Assembly (NCBI RefSeq): GCF_042675705.1
Contig: NZ_JBHTJJ010000001.1
Length of the DNA: 64,000 bases
Origin: Ruegeria arenilitoris
Lineage (GTDB): Bacteria; Pseudomonadota; Alphaproteobacteria; Rhodobacterales; Rhodobacteraceae
Reading direction: 5' to 3' (one strand)
The stretch's first letter is position 1. Every line of letters begins with the position of its first letter. Positions 33,665 through 41,901 of the stretch are shown here, in pieces. The translations under genes and the position numbers were made by a program. The notes beneath the pieces were generated by a model. The model had not been told where the DNA came from. It worked only from the letters and a program-made list of their open reading frames with translations, and searched no databases.

Positions 33665-35346
33665 ACCGGCACCTCCGGATAAACCCAGAAATCGGCATTC
33701 TCGGGCGAAAGATCCTCGGGGTAAGGCGCGCCTGAATACATGCAGATACGGACCCAACGGTCCGAGCGAGGATCGAAATGCGTCGCGCCAAAAAAGGACA
33801 GTTTGGCGCGGAGCATGTCGATCGGCAGGACCGATGCACCAATCGTGTTGTCTCGGATCTCGCTGTAGGGGGCCTTGCGGCTGATCTGCGCCCGGCGGAT
33901 CGTGTGGCGATGTTCAGGATGACGCAGAAGAAATTCCGCTGTGGTCGCGGCTGTGTCCCAATCGGCCATTGCCGAATGTGCCGCTGCCGCATCCCGTGCC
34001 GGGGCAAGCGGTTGTTCGTACTCGGCTACCGGCTCGTCAAAGCGCTCACCCAGTCTGGGTTCCAGCTTTTCTTCCGACACATACCAGACCCGTGCGCAGG
34101 CTTCCCGGGCGCCCCAGTCCAGATCCAACGCCCAGCCGAAACTGTCGCGGATCGCCTGCTGCACATCGGCCAGCGGCATGGCGCCGTCAATCTCGTACAG
34201 ATGCGGGCTTGAATCTGCCATGCATCCTGACAAACCGTCCACCAAGTCTGAATAGGGTTCGAGGATCAGGGAAAGAAGCAACTCCTGCCCCTCCTCGCTC
34301 AGAACAGTTTCCGACCACTCCACCAGACGGTTCCACGGTCTTCGTCCCGTAAGCTCGTCATGGCGAAGAAAGTCCGCGATCGCCCCGAGGTCCGATTTCA
34401 GAGCAGACAGTTTCCGCTCTTGTATCGGATGTTCCGAATGCCATTGGTCGACCGACAATTGGCTGCGATCAAACACCGACCGGAATACACTGACTTCTTC
34501 TTTGGTCGCGGTTTCCACGGCCCGAACCCGAGCAATTGCCTCCTCGCGCGCCATGATCCAGTTGTTCAGTAGGACCGGATGATTGATCAGGAAGGGCGCC
34601 ATGCCCAGCCCCGTGGAATTGCCGATGCCCAAGCGGCGCGCTATATCAGGAGACATCCTGACGGCCTTGCTTCCCCCTTTGGCGCGCGCCATGTGTTCGA
34701 CCAGGTCCCGCACGAAGGCGCGGGTGAGGAAGACCGACAGCATCTCGGCCTGAAACGGCCCCTCGGTTTCCGCACGGTTTGCAAGGTTTTCCCGGTCCGC
34801 GGCGCCGAATTTACCCGATCCGTACACAGCCGTAGTTCGCATCAGGTAGCCAACCATTTGGATCTGCTCCAAATCCGGCTGTCGACCGTCGGCCAGGGCT
34901 TCGACTACATGCGCCCACAATCGGACCGAGCGGTTGGCCCGGGACAGCGACAGCTCGGTTTCGCTGATCCGACCGGCCTCTTGCAGCGGAACATTGCGGG
35001 ACAGCCGGTCAAGGTCGGCTTCGGAAGGGATTCCGTCGAATAGGGTGAAGGTCGCGTCCCACGCATCCGCGATCACTCGGTCCGACCGTTTTTCAGGTGG
35101 AAGATCATGGGCGAAGGCCACCAGAGAATAAGCGCGCTCGGGTCCTTGGGCGACATAGACGGCTCGTCCGACACCTGCCTCGTCAATCTCGAACACCGGC
35201 GTGGAAAACCGCCAGTTGTCGCGTGCCAGGCGGCGGGTCAGAACGCGCATGAAGCTAAGCCTGCACTGGTGCAAAGACCCGAGCCGGCTGAGCCGCATAA
35301 CGGTTGCCGGATCCCGGCGCGCGATATGCGGCCCCGGTCCGGTCAA
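33661..35346 (-). CDS. Conserved protein of unknown function in the ALDH-dipeptidase operon
   Basis: The product is up to 561 residues and I do not recognise it. It is soluble by eye, without signal peptide or membrane segments. Memorable blocks are SLHQCRLSFMRVLTRRLARD near the N terminus, GYLMRTTAVYGSGKFGAADR in the middle, and FWVYPEVPV at the end. It begins either at a TTG (35346) overlapping the upstream stop in TTGA, which suggests coupled translation, or at the ATG at 35298. It overlaps DUF3726 downstream by 4 bp. A substrate-specific enzyme of the same catabolic route is likely. Confidence 0.7.
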   Translation of the reverse strand: MTGPGPHIARRDPATVMRLSRLGSLHQCRLSFMRVLTRRLARDNWRFSTPVFEIDEAGVGRAVYVAQGPERAYSLVAFAHDLPPEKRSDRVIADAWDATFTLFDGIPSEADLDRLSRNVPLQEAGRISETELSLSRANRSVRLWAHVVEALADGRQPDLEQIQMVGYLMRTTAVYGSGKFGAADRENLANRAETEGPFQAEMLSVFLTRAFVRDLVEHMARAKGGSKAVRMSPDIARRLGIGNSTGLGMAPFLINHPVLLNNWIMAREEAIARVRAVETATKEEVSVFRSVFDRSQLSVDQWHSEHPIQERKLSALKSDLGAIADFLRHDELTGRRPWNRLVEWSETVLSEEGQELLLSLILEPYSDLVDGLSGCMADSSPHLYEIDGAMPLADVQQAIRDSFGWALDLDWGAREACARVWYVSEEKLEPRLGERFDEPVAEYEQPLAPARDAAAAHSAMADWDTAATTAEFLLRHPEHRHTIRRAQISRKAPYSEIRDNTIGASVLPIDMLRAKLSFFGATHFDPRSDRWVRICMYSGAPYPEDLSPENADFWVYPEVPV

Positions 35347-36320
35347 TTCTGGACAGGTCCGAAGTTGTCCGCAAAGAAGCGGTACCAGTTCTGCCCCATG
35401 ATCCCGGCGACTTCGGTCGGGGTCATCCCAACCGCGAGAAGGCCGGCCTCGATCTTGTCAAAGTCACGATTGTCCCTGAACCACTTTGGCATCGGCGGAA
35501 AGCCCGGGTTCGCAGACGATCCTTCGCCGTAATCGATTTCCTTGGTCCAACGACCCACACGCATCCACTCGACAACGCTGTCGGGTTGGTCCTGGCACAG
35601 GTCGGTTCCGATCCCGAGATGCTGTGTTCCGTATTTTTCGGCCGTTCGGGCAATCATGGTGCAAAAGCTTTCCAGCGTGCAGTCGGACTTGTCCTTCAGG
35701 TGATGAGGGTAGACCGAAAACCCAAGCATCCCACCTCTTTCCGTCACGGCGCGGATGACGGGGTCACACTTGTTGCGCAGGGCGGGCGCCCATTCATGCG
35801 GATTGGCGTGGGTGATGGCGATCGGACGCGCGGAAAGGTCGGCCGCCTCGATCGTCGAGCGGTCGGCCGAATGGCTCATGTCGATGACCAATCCCACGCG
35901 GTTCATCTCCTTGATCACCTGCCGCCCCATCCGGGTGATACCGGTGTCTTCAGCCTCGTAGCAGCCGGTCGCCAGCAGGGATTGGTTATTGTAGGTCAAC
36001 TGCATGAACCGGGCACCAAGGTCGTACAGTATTTCGATCAGCCCAATGTCATCTTCCATGGGTGATGGGTTCTGGAAACCAAAGAAAACAACCGTGCGCC
36101 CGGTGTCACGCGCGGTGTCGATGTCGCTGGTCGATCGCCCCTTCATGATCAGGTCCGGGAACAACTCGAACCAGCGGTTCCATTTCTCGAGGTTCTGAAC
36201 CGTTTCACGAAAATTCTCGTGGTAGGCGACGGTGACGTGAATGGCATCCACGCCCCCTTCCCGCAATTGCCGGAAGATCTTTTCCGACCAGTTGGCATAT
36301 TGCAGGCCGTCAATCCGCAT
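35343..36320 (-). CDS. Membrane-dipeptidase (M19) family protein with altered metal site
   Basis: The 325-residue protein aligns with renal dipeptidase-like M19 amidohydrolases: VIKEMNRVGLVIDMSHSADR and PIAITHANPHEWAPALRN carry the two histidines of the second metal. At the N terminus, where the family has DGHxD, this protein reads IDGLQYANW, and the bridging Glu region reads GFQNPSP. Hence the His-x-Asp pair and the bridging carboxylate seem to be replaced. It may hold one metal or act on an unusual substrate. There is no signal peptide, so it is probably cytosolic. It overlaps the ALDH stop by one base and is part of the five-gene operon. Confidence 0.8.
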   Translation of the reverse strand: MRIDGLQYANWSEKIFRQLREGGVDAIHVTVAYHENFRETVQNLEKWNRWFELFPDLIMKGRSTSDIDTARDTGRTVVFFGFQNPSPMEDDIGLIEILYDLGARFMQLTYNNQSLLATGCYEAEDTGITRMGRQVIKEMNRVGLVIDMSHSADRSTIEAADLSARPIAITHANPHEWAPALRNKCDPVIRAVTERGGMLGFSVYPHHLKDKSDCTLESFCTMIARTAEKYGTQHLGIGTDLCQDQPDSVVEWMRVGRWTKEIDYGEGSSANPGFPPMPKWFRDNRDFDKIEAGLLAVGMTPTEVAGIMGQNWYRFFADNFGPVQN

Positions 36321-37765
36321 CAGATCGGTGTCCCGGCGCTGATATAGGCGGTTTTGACGGTGGTGTAGAACTCGGCGGCCGCTTTGCCCTGTTCGCGCGG
36401 TCCATACGAGCTGTCGCCCCGGCCACCGAAAGGAACGTGATAATCAGTGCCTGCCGTGGGCAAATTGACGGTCACGACACCGGTTCTTGCATGCCGTCGA
36501 AAATGCGTCGCGCGCGCAAGATTCTGGGTCACGATGCCCGATGTCAGGCCGAAATTCGTGTCATTCACGATCGTCAAAGCCTCACCATAGCTGTCGACCT
36601 TGAGCACGCTGGTCAGCGGGGCAAACATCTCTTCCCTGTTGATCCGCATGGTGTTGTTCGTATTCACGAACACGCCGGGCGACATGTAATACCCGTCATG
36701 CTGCAGCTCCAGCCGTTGCCCGCCGCACGCCAGCTCGGCGCGTTCGGATTGGCCAAGCTCGACATAGGCCAGGTTCTCTTGCAGTTGCTGTTCGCTGACA
36801 ACGGGGCCCATCTGCGTGCCTTCCTCCAGGGCATGCCCGACCTTCAGTGACTTGGCACCGGCGACAAGCTTCTCGACAAACGCGTCGTGGATCGCGGCAT
36901 GGACCACCAATCGCGAAGAGGCGGTGCATTTCTGCCCGGTGCCGCCAAAAGCTCCGCCCAGTGCAAGTGACACCGCCAGATCCAGATCCGCGTCATCCAT
37001 CACGGCCAACGCGTTTTTGGAGCCCATCTCCATCTGCACCTTGGTCAGGTTCTGGATGGCTGCTGCGGCAATGCCCTTGCCGACGGGCACCGACCCGGTG
37101 AACGAGATCGCATCCACCTGAGGGCTCTCAACCAGTCTTTGGCCGATTGCGCCGCCTGATCCCATGACCAAACTGAAAAGACCCTTGGGAATGTCCTGAC
37201 GCTCAATGATCTCGGTCAGGGCCACGGCTGACGCAGGGGTCAGGTTGGCCGGCTTCCACACAACGGCGTTCCCATAACACAAAGCGGGCGCGATCTTCCA
37301 TGCGGCCGTAGCTGTCGGGAAATTCCAAGGAGAGATAACCGCGACAACCCCGACCGGTTCGCGGCGCACGTCGATTTCGACGCCCTCACGTACGCTGTCC
37401 GCGTTTTCACCGATCTGACGCAGGCATTCCGCCGCATAATACGTAAAGAACTGCCCCGCGCGGTAAACCTCGCCCTTGCCCTCAGCAAACGGCTTCCCCT
37501 CTTCTCGCGACAACAACCGCCCCAACTCTTCGGCGCGGGACATCAACTCGGTCCCGATACTCATCAGTACCGCCTGCTTGCGCTCCAACCCATAGGCCGC
37601 CCATTCCAGCTGCGCGTTACGTGCCCGATCAAGGGTCGCGGACAGCTGATCGACGCTTGCTTGGGCAAACAGGCCAATCACATCCGTCAGATCAGAGGGG
37701 TTGCGGTTCTCGATCGCGGTGTCGCCGGCCATCCACTCGCCGGCAATCAGGTTCAATTTTGTCAC
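36320..37765 (-). CDS. Aldehyde dehydrogenase, alpha-ketoglutarate-semialdehyde dehydrogenase-like
   Basis: The 481-residue NAD(P)-dependent enzyme has Asn148 in SPWNFPTA, the cofactor segment SFTGSVPVGKGI, the general base Glu246 in QMEMGSKNALAV and the nucleophile Cys280 in GTGQKCTASSRL. The blocks EMGSKNALAVMDDADLDLAV and TGQKCTASSRLVV are closest to ketoglutarate-semialdehyde dehydrogenases used in hydroxyproline, pentose or glucarate breakdown. It is the first gene of the leftward operon and is divergent from a LysR regulator, which probably controls it. The exact aldehyde is not certain. Confidence 0.85.
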   Translation of the reverse strand: MTKLNLIAGEWMAGDTAIENRNPSDLTDVIGLFAQASVDQLSATLDRARNAQLEWAAYGLERKQAVLMSIGTELMSRAEELGRLLSREEGKPFAEGKGEVYRAGQFFTYYAAECLRQIGENADSVREGVEIDVRREPVGVVAVISPWNFPTATAAWKIAPALCYGNAVVWKPANLTPASAVALTEIIERQDIPKGLFSLVMGSGGAIGQRLVESPQVDAISFTGSVPVGKGIAAAAIQNLTKVQMEMGSKNALAVMDDADLDLAVSLALGGAFGGTGQKCTASSRLVVHAAIHDAFVEKLVAGAKSLKVGHALEEGTQMGPVVSEQQLQENLAYVELGQSERAELACGGQRLELQHDGYYMSPGVFVNTNNTMRINREEMFAPLTSVLKVDSYGEALTIVNDTNFGLTSGIVTQNLARATHFRRHARTGVVTVNLPTAGTDYHVPFGGRGDSSYGPREQGKAAAEFYTTVKTAYISAGTPI

Positions 37766-37848
37766 AGGGGGCCTCGGATCCGGTACGTTTCACGAACAGA
37801 ATAGACCTCTGCCCGAACATCAGGCAAACTCAAACAAATTTAATGGAC

Positions 37849-37863
37849 TTCAGGAAATCTGAA
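37849..37863. promoter_or_regulatory. Inverted repeat in the ALDH-lysR divergent region
   Basis: TTCAG-GAAAT-CTGAA is a perfect 5+5+5 inverted repeat of T-N11-A form, just before the TTG start of the LysR gene and overlapping its likely ribosome-binding AGGAA. LysR proteins typically bind such sites in divergent regions to repress themselves and activate the neighbouring operon. Confidence 0.55.
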
Positions 37864-37865
37864 AT

Positions 37866-38738
37866 TTGTCGCTGAAACTGGAAATGCTCCGCTGCTTTTG
37901 CACCGTCGCCCAGTCCGGAAATCTGGCCGAAGCCGCAAGCCGTCTGGGTCGCACTCAGTCTGCGGTCTCAATGACCCTGAAACAGTTTGAGGAACATCTC
38001 GGAAAACGCTTGTTTCTGGGTGAGCGAAAGAACCAGCTGTCGCCTCTGGGGGCGGAAGTCTTTGCCCTCGCCCAAAATCAGGTCCGCCAATTTGACGACA
38101 CAGTCCAAAGTATCGAAGCCCTGGCCAAGGCGTCCCAAGGGCTGATCCGGATCGTGTCCGTCCCGTCGGTGGCAGCACTGCTGTTTCCATCGGTGCTTGA
38201 CCACCTGTCCAGCGCCTTTCCCGGCTTGAAGATCGAGCTGAGGGACACCGACACCCGACAGGTTTTGGACAGCCTCGCCGAAGGGCGGGCGGATGTGGGG
38301 ATTGCCTCGGGTCATCACCCGTTGAACGGAATACGGGCCGAGCCGCTGTTTCAGGACAGGTTCGGGCTTGTGGCCGCCGCCGATCACGCCCTGATCACCG
38401 CGCACGAGCCACCAACGCTGAACAAGGTCGCTGCCAAGGGATTCGTGCACAACTCGCTGTGCAAACTCATTGAAAATCCGGGTTTCGAAGACGTAATCGC
38501 AGGGTCTGCGATAACGGTGCACAACACTCACTCGTTGATCGCCATGGTCGCGACCGGGCGGTGGGTGACCATACTGCCCGAAACGGTCGCACGGTTTCTG
38601 CCGGAAAACACTGCCTTCCGTCCGATCGAGGATTTGTCGGACGTTCGTGATGTCTATCTGTACACCCGCGAGCGAACACAGTTCCCCGAAGTGGCAGAAG
38701 AATGTCGCAGGCATATCCTGAATTGGCCTCGCGATTGA
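37866..38738 (+). CDS. LysR-type transcriptional regulator
   Basis: The 290-residue regulator has an N-terminal winged helix-turn-helix (MLRCFCTVAQSGNLAEAASR, RTQSAVSMTLKQFEEHLGKR) and a LysR substrate-binding domain of the type I/II periplasmic-protein fold (LIRIVSVPSVAALLFPSVLD, EGRADVGIASGH). The start is probably the TTG at 37866, with AGGAA upstream; the ATG six codons later is the alternative. It is divergent from the aldehyde dehydrogenase operon and is its expected activator. The inducer is unknown. Confidence 0.9.
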   Translation: MSLKLEMLRCFCTVAQSGNLAEAASRLGRTQSAVSMTLKQFEEHLGKRLFLGERKNQLSPLGAEVFALAQNQVRQFDDTVQSIEALAKASQGLIRIVSVPSVAALLFPSVLDHLSSAFPGLKIELRDTDTRQVLDSLAEGRADVGIASGHHPLNGIRAEPLFQDRFGLVAAADHALITAHEPPTLNKVAAKGFVHNSLCKLIENPGFEDVIAGSAITVHNTHSLIAMVATGRWVTILPETVARFLPENTAFRPIEDLSDVRDVYLYTRERTQFPEVAEECRRHILNWPRD

Positions 38739-38894
38739 GACCCCAGAGAACAACCCTGCCAAGCGCACCCACTCGGGAGGGGCAAGCTTGCGGAATGCGT
38801 TTCCTAAATACGATGGACAAAATACGTGCTGAACCAGCGGAAAACCGTTGCGCGTTCAGAAAAGGGAAATCTTTTCTAGCGTGTTCGAAGAAGA

Positions 38895-38970
38895 TGGTGC
38901 CCCCACACGGACTCGAACCGCGGACCTACTGATTACAAATCAGTTGCTCTACCAGCTGAGCTATAGGGGC
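38895..38970 (-). tRNA. tRNA-Thr (anticodon UGU)
   Basis: On the minus strand the acceptor GCCCCTA pairs with the 3' GGGGGC side, with encoded CCA. The D arm AGCTCAGCTGGTAGAGC, the anticodon arm ACTGA-TTTGTAA-TCAGT (anticodon UGU) and the T loop GGTTCGAGTCC are all standard. Length is 76 nt with CCA. It decodes ACA and other ACN codons. Confidence 0.95.
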
Positions 38971-39415
38971 AAGCAATACGCTTTCAGATACCTTTGCAGG
39001 CAAAGGCAAGAACGGGCAACCACTCCTACCTTGTCAACCCACTGTGATTACATGGCTATCGAAAGACCTGTAATTCCATTGAGCCGATGGCGCTGTGATT
39101 AGGTGAAAGCCTCAATAAAGGCAAGCGGGTTTGCGACGGAATTTTGCAACAATATGCGGAAAATCTGCGCCACATCAAATCGCCTCGATCATCTGCAACA
39201 CAGACGCCGCAGATGGGTATGCAGCAACGACGATTTCGAGGCATCTCGACCCAGTCGTTTCTGGCGCTGTTCTGTTCCTTGAGCTTGAACCACAATCAAG
39301 TTTGGACGTTCTCAGGCAATCTTTATCATTGCGAAAGAGTGGCAGGTTTGACTGTCGATCGTTCAACCTGTAACCCCGGAACGTACTCAATCGAAGGGCA
39401 AGGACAGCGGTCGAC
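38971..39415. other. Intergenic region without a supported gene
   Basis: About 445 bp between tRNA-Thr and the protein at 39416. Short open frames on both strands lack ribosome-binding sites and look like noise. The tRNA promoter must lie just right of 38970. I see no integrase, attachment-site duplication of the tRNA end, or structured RNA here. Confidence 0.5.
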
Positions 39416-40291
39416 ATGCATGTGGCCATTCACTCCGGTGTGGTTTTTTCAGACGGGGGGCTCCTGCTCAAATCGCTTCAGGCGAATGCCAAAGTATTGC
39501 AGGAAAACGGCATTGTGCTGTTTGGTCCGCGCCGGTTCCGGAAGGCATTCAAGACGCCGCTGAATGCACTGGACGAAGGCAAGCTGACACCAGATGCCTG
39601 CGAGCGCTTGAAAGCCCAAATTCCTGACGATCCGGAAACCGGCCGGGTGGTCATGAGCACTGCGGACTTCATCGGAGAACTGAACAGTGCCATAAAGGAC
39701 GGCCAATTCTACCCCTATGCAGGTCGTCGGCTGGCTTTGCTTGATCAGGCTTTCGAAGGACACGAGGTCGAATTGTTTATCGGGCTGCAGAATCCGGGCA
39801 GCTTCATTCCCAAGGTATTGATGGCATTGCCGGACGAAACCCGCGAGAGCATTCTGGCGTCAACGGACCTGAGTTGCCTGAGTTGGCTGACCCTTATCGA
39901 GGATATTCACGATCTTGCCCCCGCCGTCTCCATTACGGTCTGGGCCAATGAGGAGTGCCCGCTGATCTGGGGAGACATTATCCGCAGCCTGTGCGGTCTG
40001 AGCGCCGACATACCGCTGACCGAGGAGTTTTCGCTGCTATCTTCGCTGGTTGACGCAGACGGCAAACGGGAGATTGAAGAAATCCAACAGCAGGTCGGGC
40101 ACGCGGACCCGACCCTCCTGCACGAGCGCCTCGCGGCCGTCTTTTCGCAGCACGCCTTGCCGGAGAGAGTCGAGGAAGAACTGGACTTCCCCGGGTGGAG
40201 CGCCGAAATCCACGAGGCGTTTTCCGAGCTTTACACCCAGGATCTGGAACGGCTCAAGAAACTGCCAGGCGTTCGGTTTTTGGGTCGATGA
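39416..40291 (+). CDS. Sulfotransferase-like protein with degenerate cofactor loop
   Basis: I read this 291-residue protein as a relative of PAPS-dependent sulfotransferases on layout alone. The N terminus HVAIHSGVVFSDGGLLLKSL followed by NAKVLQENGIVLFGPRRF has the same strand-loop-helix-strand spacing as the family's usual HIGxxKTGTTSLQ opening, and the later VVMSTADFIGEL matches the VxSSEDF-type block. The loop lacks the Lys-Thr-Gly-Thr needed for the 5'-phosphosulfate, so it is probably catalytically changed or dead. It could instead be an unrelated roseobacter-specific protein. Confidence 0.5.
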   Translation: MHVAIHSGVVFSDGGLLLKSLQANAKVLQENGIVLFGPRRFRKAFKTPLNALDEGKLTPDACERLKAQIPDDPETGRVVMSTADFIGELNSAIKDGQFYPYAGRRLALLDQAFEGHEVELFIGLQNPGSFIPKVLMALPDETRESILASTDLSCLSWLTLIEDIHDLAPAVSITVWANEECPLIWGDIIRSLCGLSADIPLTEEFSLLSSLVDADGKREIEEIQQQVGHADPTLLHERLAAVFSQHALPERVEEELDFPGWSAEIHEAFSELYTQDLERLKKLPGVRFLGR

Positions 40292-40315
40292 CCGAAGCCC
40301 CCGAAGGCCCGAGAC

Positions 40316-40582
40316 TTACATGCCGAGGGCTTCTTTGTACATTTCCAGCACCGCTTCTTCTTCGGCGATATCGTCTTTGTCACGCTTGCGCAGCGCGATA
40401 ACCTTGCGCATCACCTTGGTGTCGTAGCCACGTGCCTTGGCCTCAGCCATCACTTCCTTCTGCTGGTCAGCGATGTCTTTCTTTTCGGCCTCCAGGCGTT
40501 CGAACCGTTCGATGAACTGGCGCAGCTCGCCTGCGGTCACGCGATAGTTCGCGGCGGCCTGGTCTTCAGTCATGTCTTCCAT
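40316..40582 (-). CDS. gapR: GapR family nucleoid-associated protein (DUF2312)
   Basis: The 88-residue protein consists of a long coiled coil (LRQFIERFERLEAEKKDIAD, QQKEVMAEAKARGYDTKVMR) followed by KVIALRKRDKDDIAEEEAVL and a short tail. It matches GapR of Caulobacter, which forms a tetrameric clamp on overtwisted DNA ahead of replication and transcription and stimulates topoisomerases. It is typical of alphaproteobacteria. I chose the ATG at 40582 with GGGAGAG upstream rather than the in-frame TTG at 40597. It stands alone. Confidence 0.9.
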   Translation of the reverse strand: MEDMTEDQAAANYRVTAGELRQFIERFERLEAEKKDIADQQKEVMAEAKARGYDTKVMRKVIALRKRDKDDIAEEEAVLEMYKEALGM

Positions 40583-40747
40583 ATGCGTCTCTCCCAAGTG
40601 GAAATCTCTTTAGCCGGGGTCACGGGCAACATGTCGGATACCGTGCCGGCGGGGCAGCCGCAAGCGAACAATAGGGTTGCTTGCCTTGTGCCGCCGGCAA
40701 CGATCCGCTAAGCGCATCGGCAGCGAAACAGAACGATGCGGGGCGCA

Positions 40748-40966
40748 ATGTTCGAGGTGTTCATCTGGGGAGGCGCCAGCCTGTCATTGGCCGGGCTGGC
40801 AGGATTGGTCTGGTGCATTCTGCGCGTGATGAAGGCTCGTCGGTCAGGCTTGACTGACGACGAATTGCGGGCTGCCGTTCAGCGGGTGCTGCCTTGGAAC
40901 ATGGGCGCGCTGTTTCTGTCCGTCATAGGACTGATGCTGGTTATACTTGGCATATCGTTCGGCTGA
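40748..40966 (+). CDS. Small two-helix membrane protein, unknown function
   Basis: The 72-residue product has two hydrophobic helices, FIWGGASLSLAGLAGLVWCI and MGALFLSVIGLMLVILGISF, joined by a charged cytosolic loop (RVMKARRSGLTDDELRAAVQ). I recall homologues as uncharacterised Rhodobacterales proteins. The ATG at 40748 is favoured because translation from 40736 adds only four residues without a site. It ends 9 bp before the converging gene at 40976-41191. Confidence 0.7.
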   Translation: MFEVFIWGGASLSLAGLAGLVWCILRVMKARRSGLTDDELRAAVQRVLPWNMGALFLSVIGLMLVILGISFG

Positions 40967-40975
40967 CCGCCGGTG

Positions 40976-41191
40976 TCAGATCGGCATATTGTCGAACTGA
41001 GCTTCAACCGCATCGTCGATCAAGGCAGCGTCCAGCCGTCTGAAGCGCGATGGTACGCTCATACCTTGAGCGCGCATGCGTTCAATCACCTTCGTGACGC
41101 TGGGCTGCAGTGCCAGCCGGGTTTCGAGATTTGCCCCGTGCAGTTTCCGCTCCAGCCGCTCGGCTTCGAAATATAGCTCGTTCGTGGTCAT
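40976..41191 (-). CDS. Short conserved hypothetical protein
   Basis: A 71-residue hydrophilic protein (MTTNELYFEAERLERKLHGA, then TRLALQPSVTKVIERMRAQG and DAALIDDAVEAQFDNMPI). The frame is open much further upstream, but GGGAGG lies 6 bases before the ATG at 41191, which fixes the start. Helical, acidic C terminus, no motif I recognise. Confidence 0.65.
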   Translation of the reverse strand: MTTNELYFEAERLERKLHGANLETRLALQPSVTKVIERMRAQGMSVPSRFRRLDAALIDDAVEAQFDNMPI

Positions 41192-41460
41192 GGCCATCCT
41201 CCCAAATGCTGCCATCCTGCCTGATATAGGTAACAGGATTGAGACCAACACAGGACCCGCCCAATCCCAGCAAAAAATCGCCCGCTCGCTATCAGGCGAC
41301 CGGCACTGGGCCGCGAGTCGATCGAATATTAACCTGATTTCCACCAAACTGCCTTGACAGACATCAATCCGCAAAAGCCGCAATGGAAGAAATCGCATTG
41401 CGCAAGTACCTTCACGCCGTGGAACTGGACAGGGCTGACTCTGCGACTTAAGAAATCGGA

Positions 41461-41892
41461 ATGGAGATTCGACAGATCACGCCCCGCTATTTCGTCTCGC
41501 CTCAGATCACGGTCGAGGATGTGCCCGCCATCGTTGCCGCCGGCTTCGTCAAGGTCATCTGCAACCGGCCGAATGTCGAAGTGCCTGCCGCCATGCAATC
41601 CGAGGTAATCGGCCAGGCCGTGCGGGATGCGGGTCTCGAGTTTGAGGTGCTTGAACTGACGCACCAAACCATGACGCCCGAGAACGTGGCACGGCAGCGC
41701 GACCTTGCCGAGTCTTGCGAAGGCCCGGTTCTTGCCTACTGTGCCTCGGGCACCCGCTGTTCTGTCGTTTGGGCCCTTGGGCAGTGTGACACAATGAGCC
41801 CTGATGAAATTCTCGAAGCCACGGCAAAGGCGGGCTACGCGCTGGACGGTTTGCGGCCGGCATTGGTGCAGATGCGGGCTGCGAACACCTGA
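41461..41892 (+). CDS. TIGR01244/BLH-type phosphatase-like sulfurtransferase domain protein
   Basis: The 143-residue protein belongs to the DUF442 'beta-lactamase hydrolase-like' family, with a dual-specificity-phosphatase fold. It starts MEIRQITPRYFVSPQITVED and has the P-loop YCASGTRCSVVWAL (Cys-x5-Arg). In related proteins the domain precedes a persulfide dioxygenase and takes part in hydrogen sulfide handling; others are protein phosphatases. Here it is free-standing. It converges with the FliM/FliN-like gene 9 bp away. No Shine-Dalgarno is clear; the ATG at 41461 overlaps GGAATGGAG. Confidence 0.8.
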   Translation: MEIRQITPRYFVSPQITVEDVPAIVAAGFVKVICNRPNVEVPAAMQSEVIGQAVRDAGLEFEVLELTHQTMTPENVARQRDLAESCEGPVLAYCASGTRCSVVWALGQCDTMSPDEILEATAKAGYALDGLRPALVQMRAANT

Positions 41893-41901
41893 TTTCATAC
41901 G

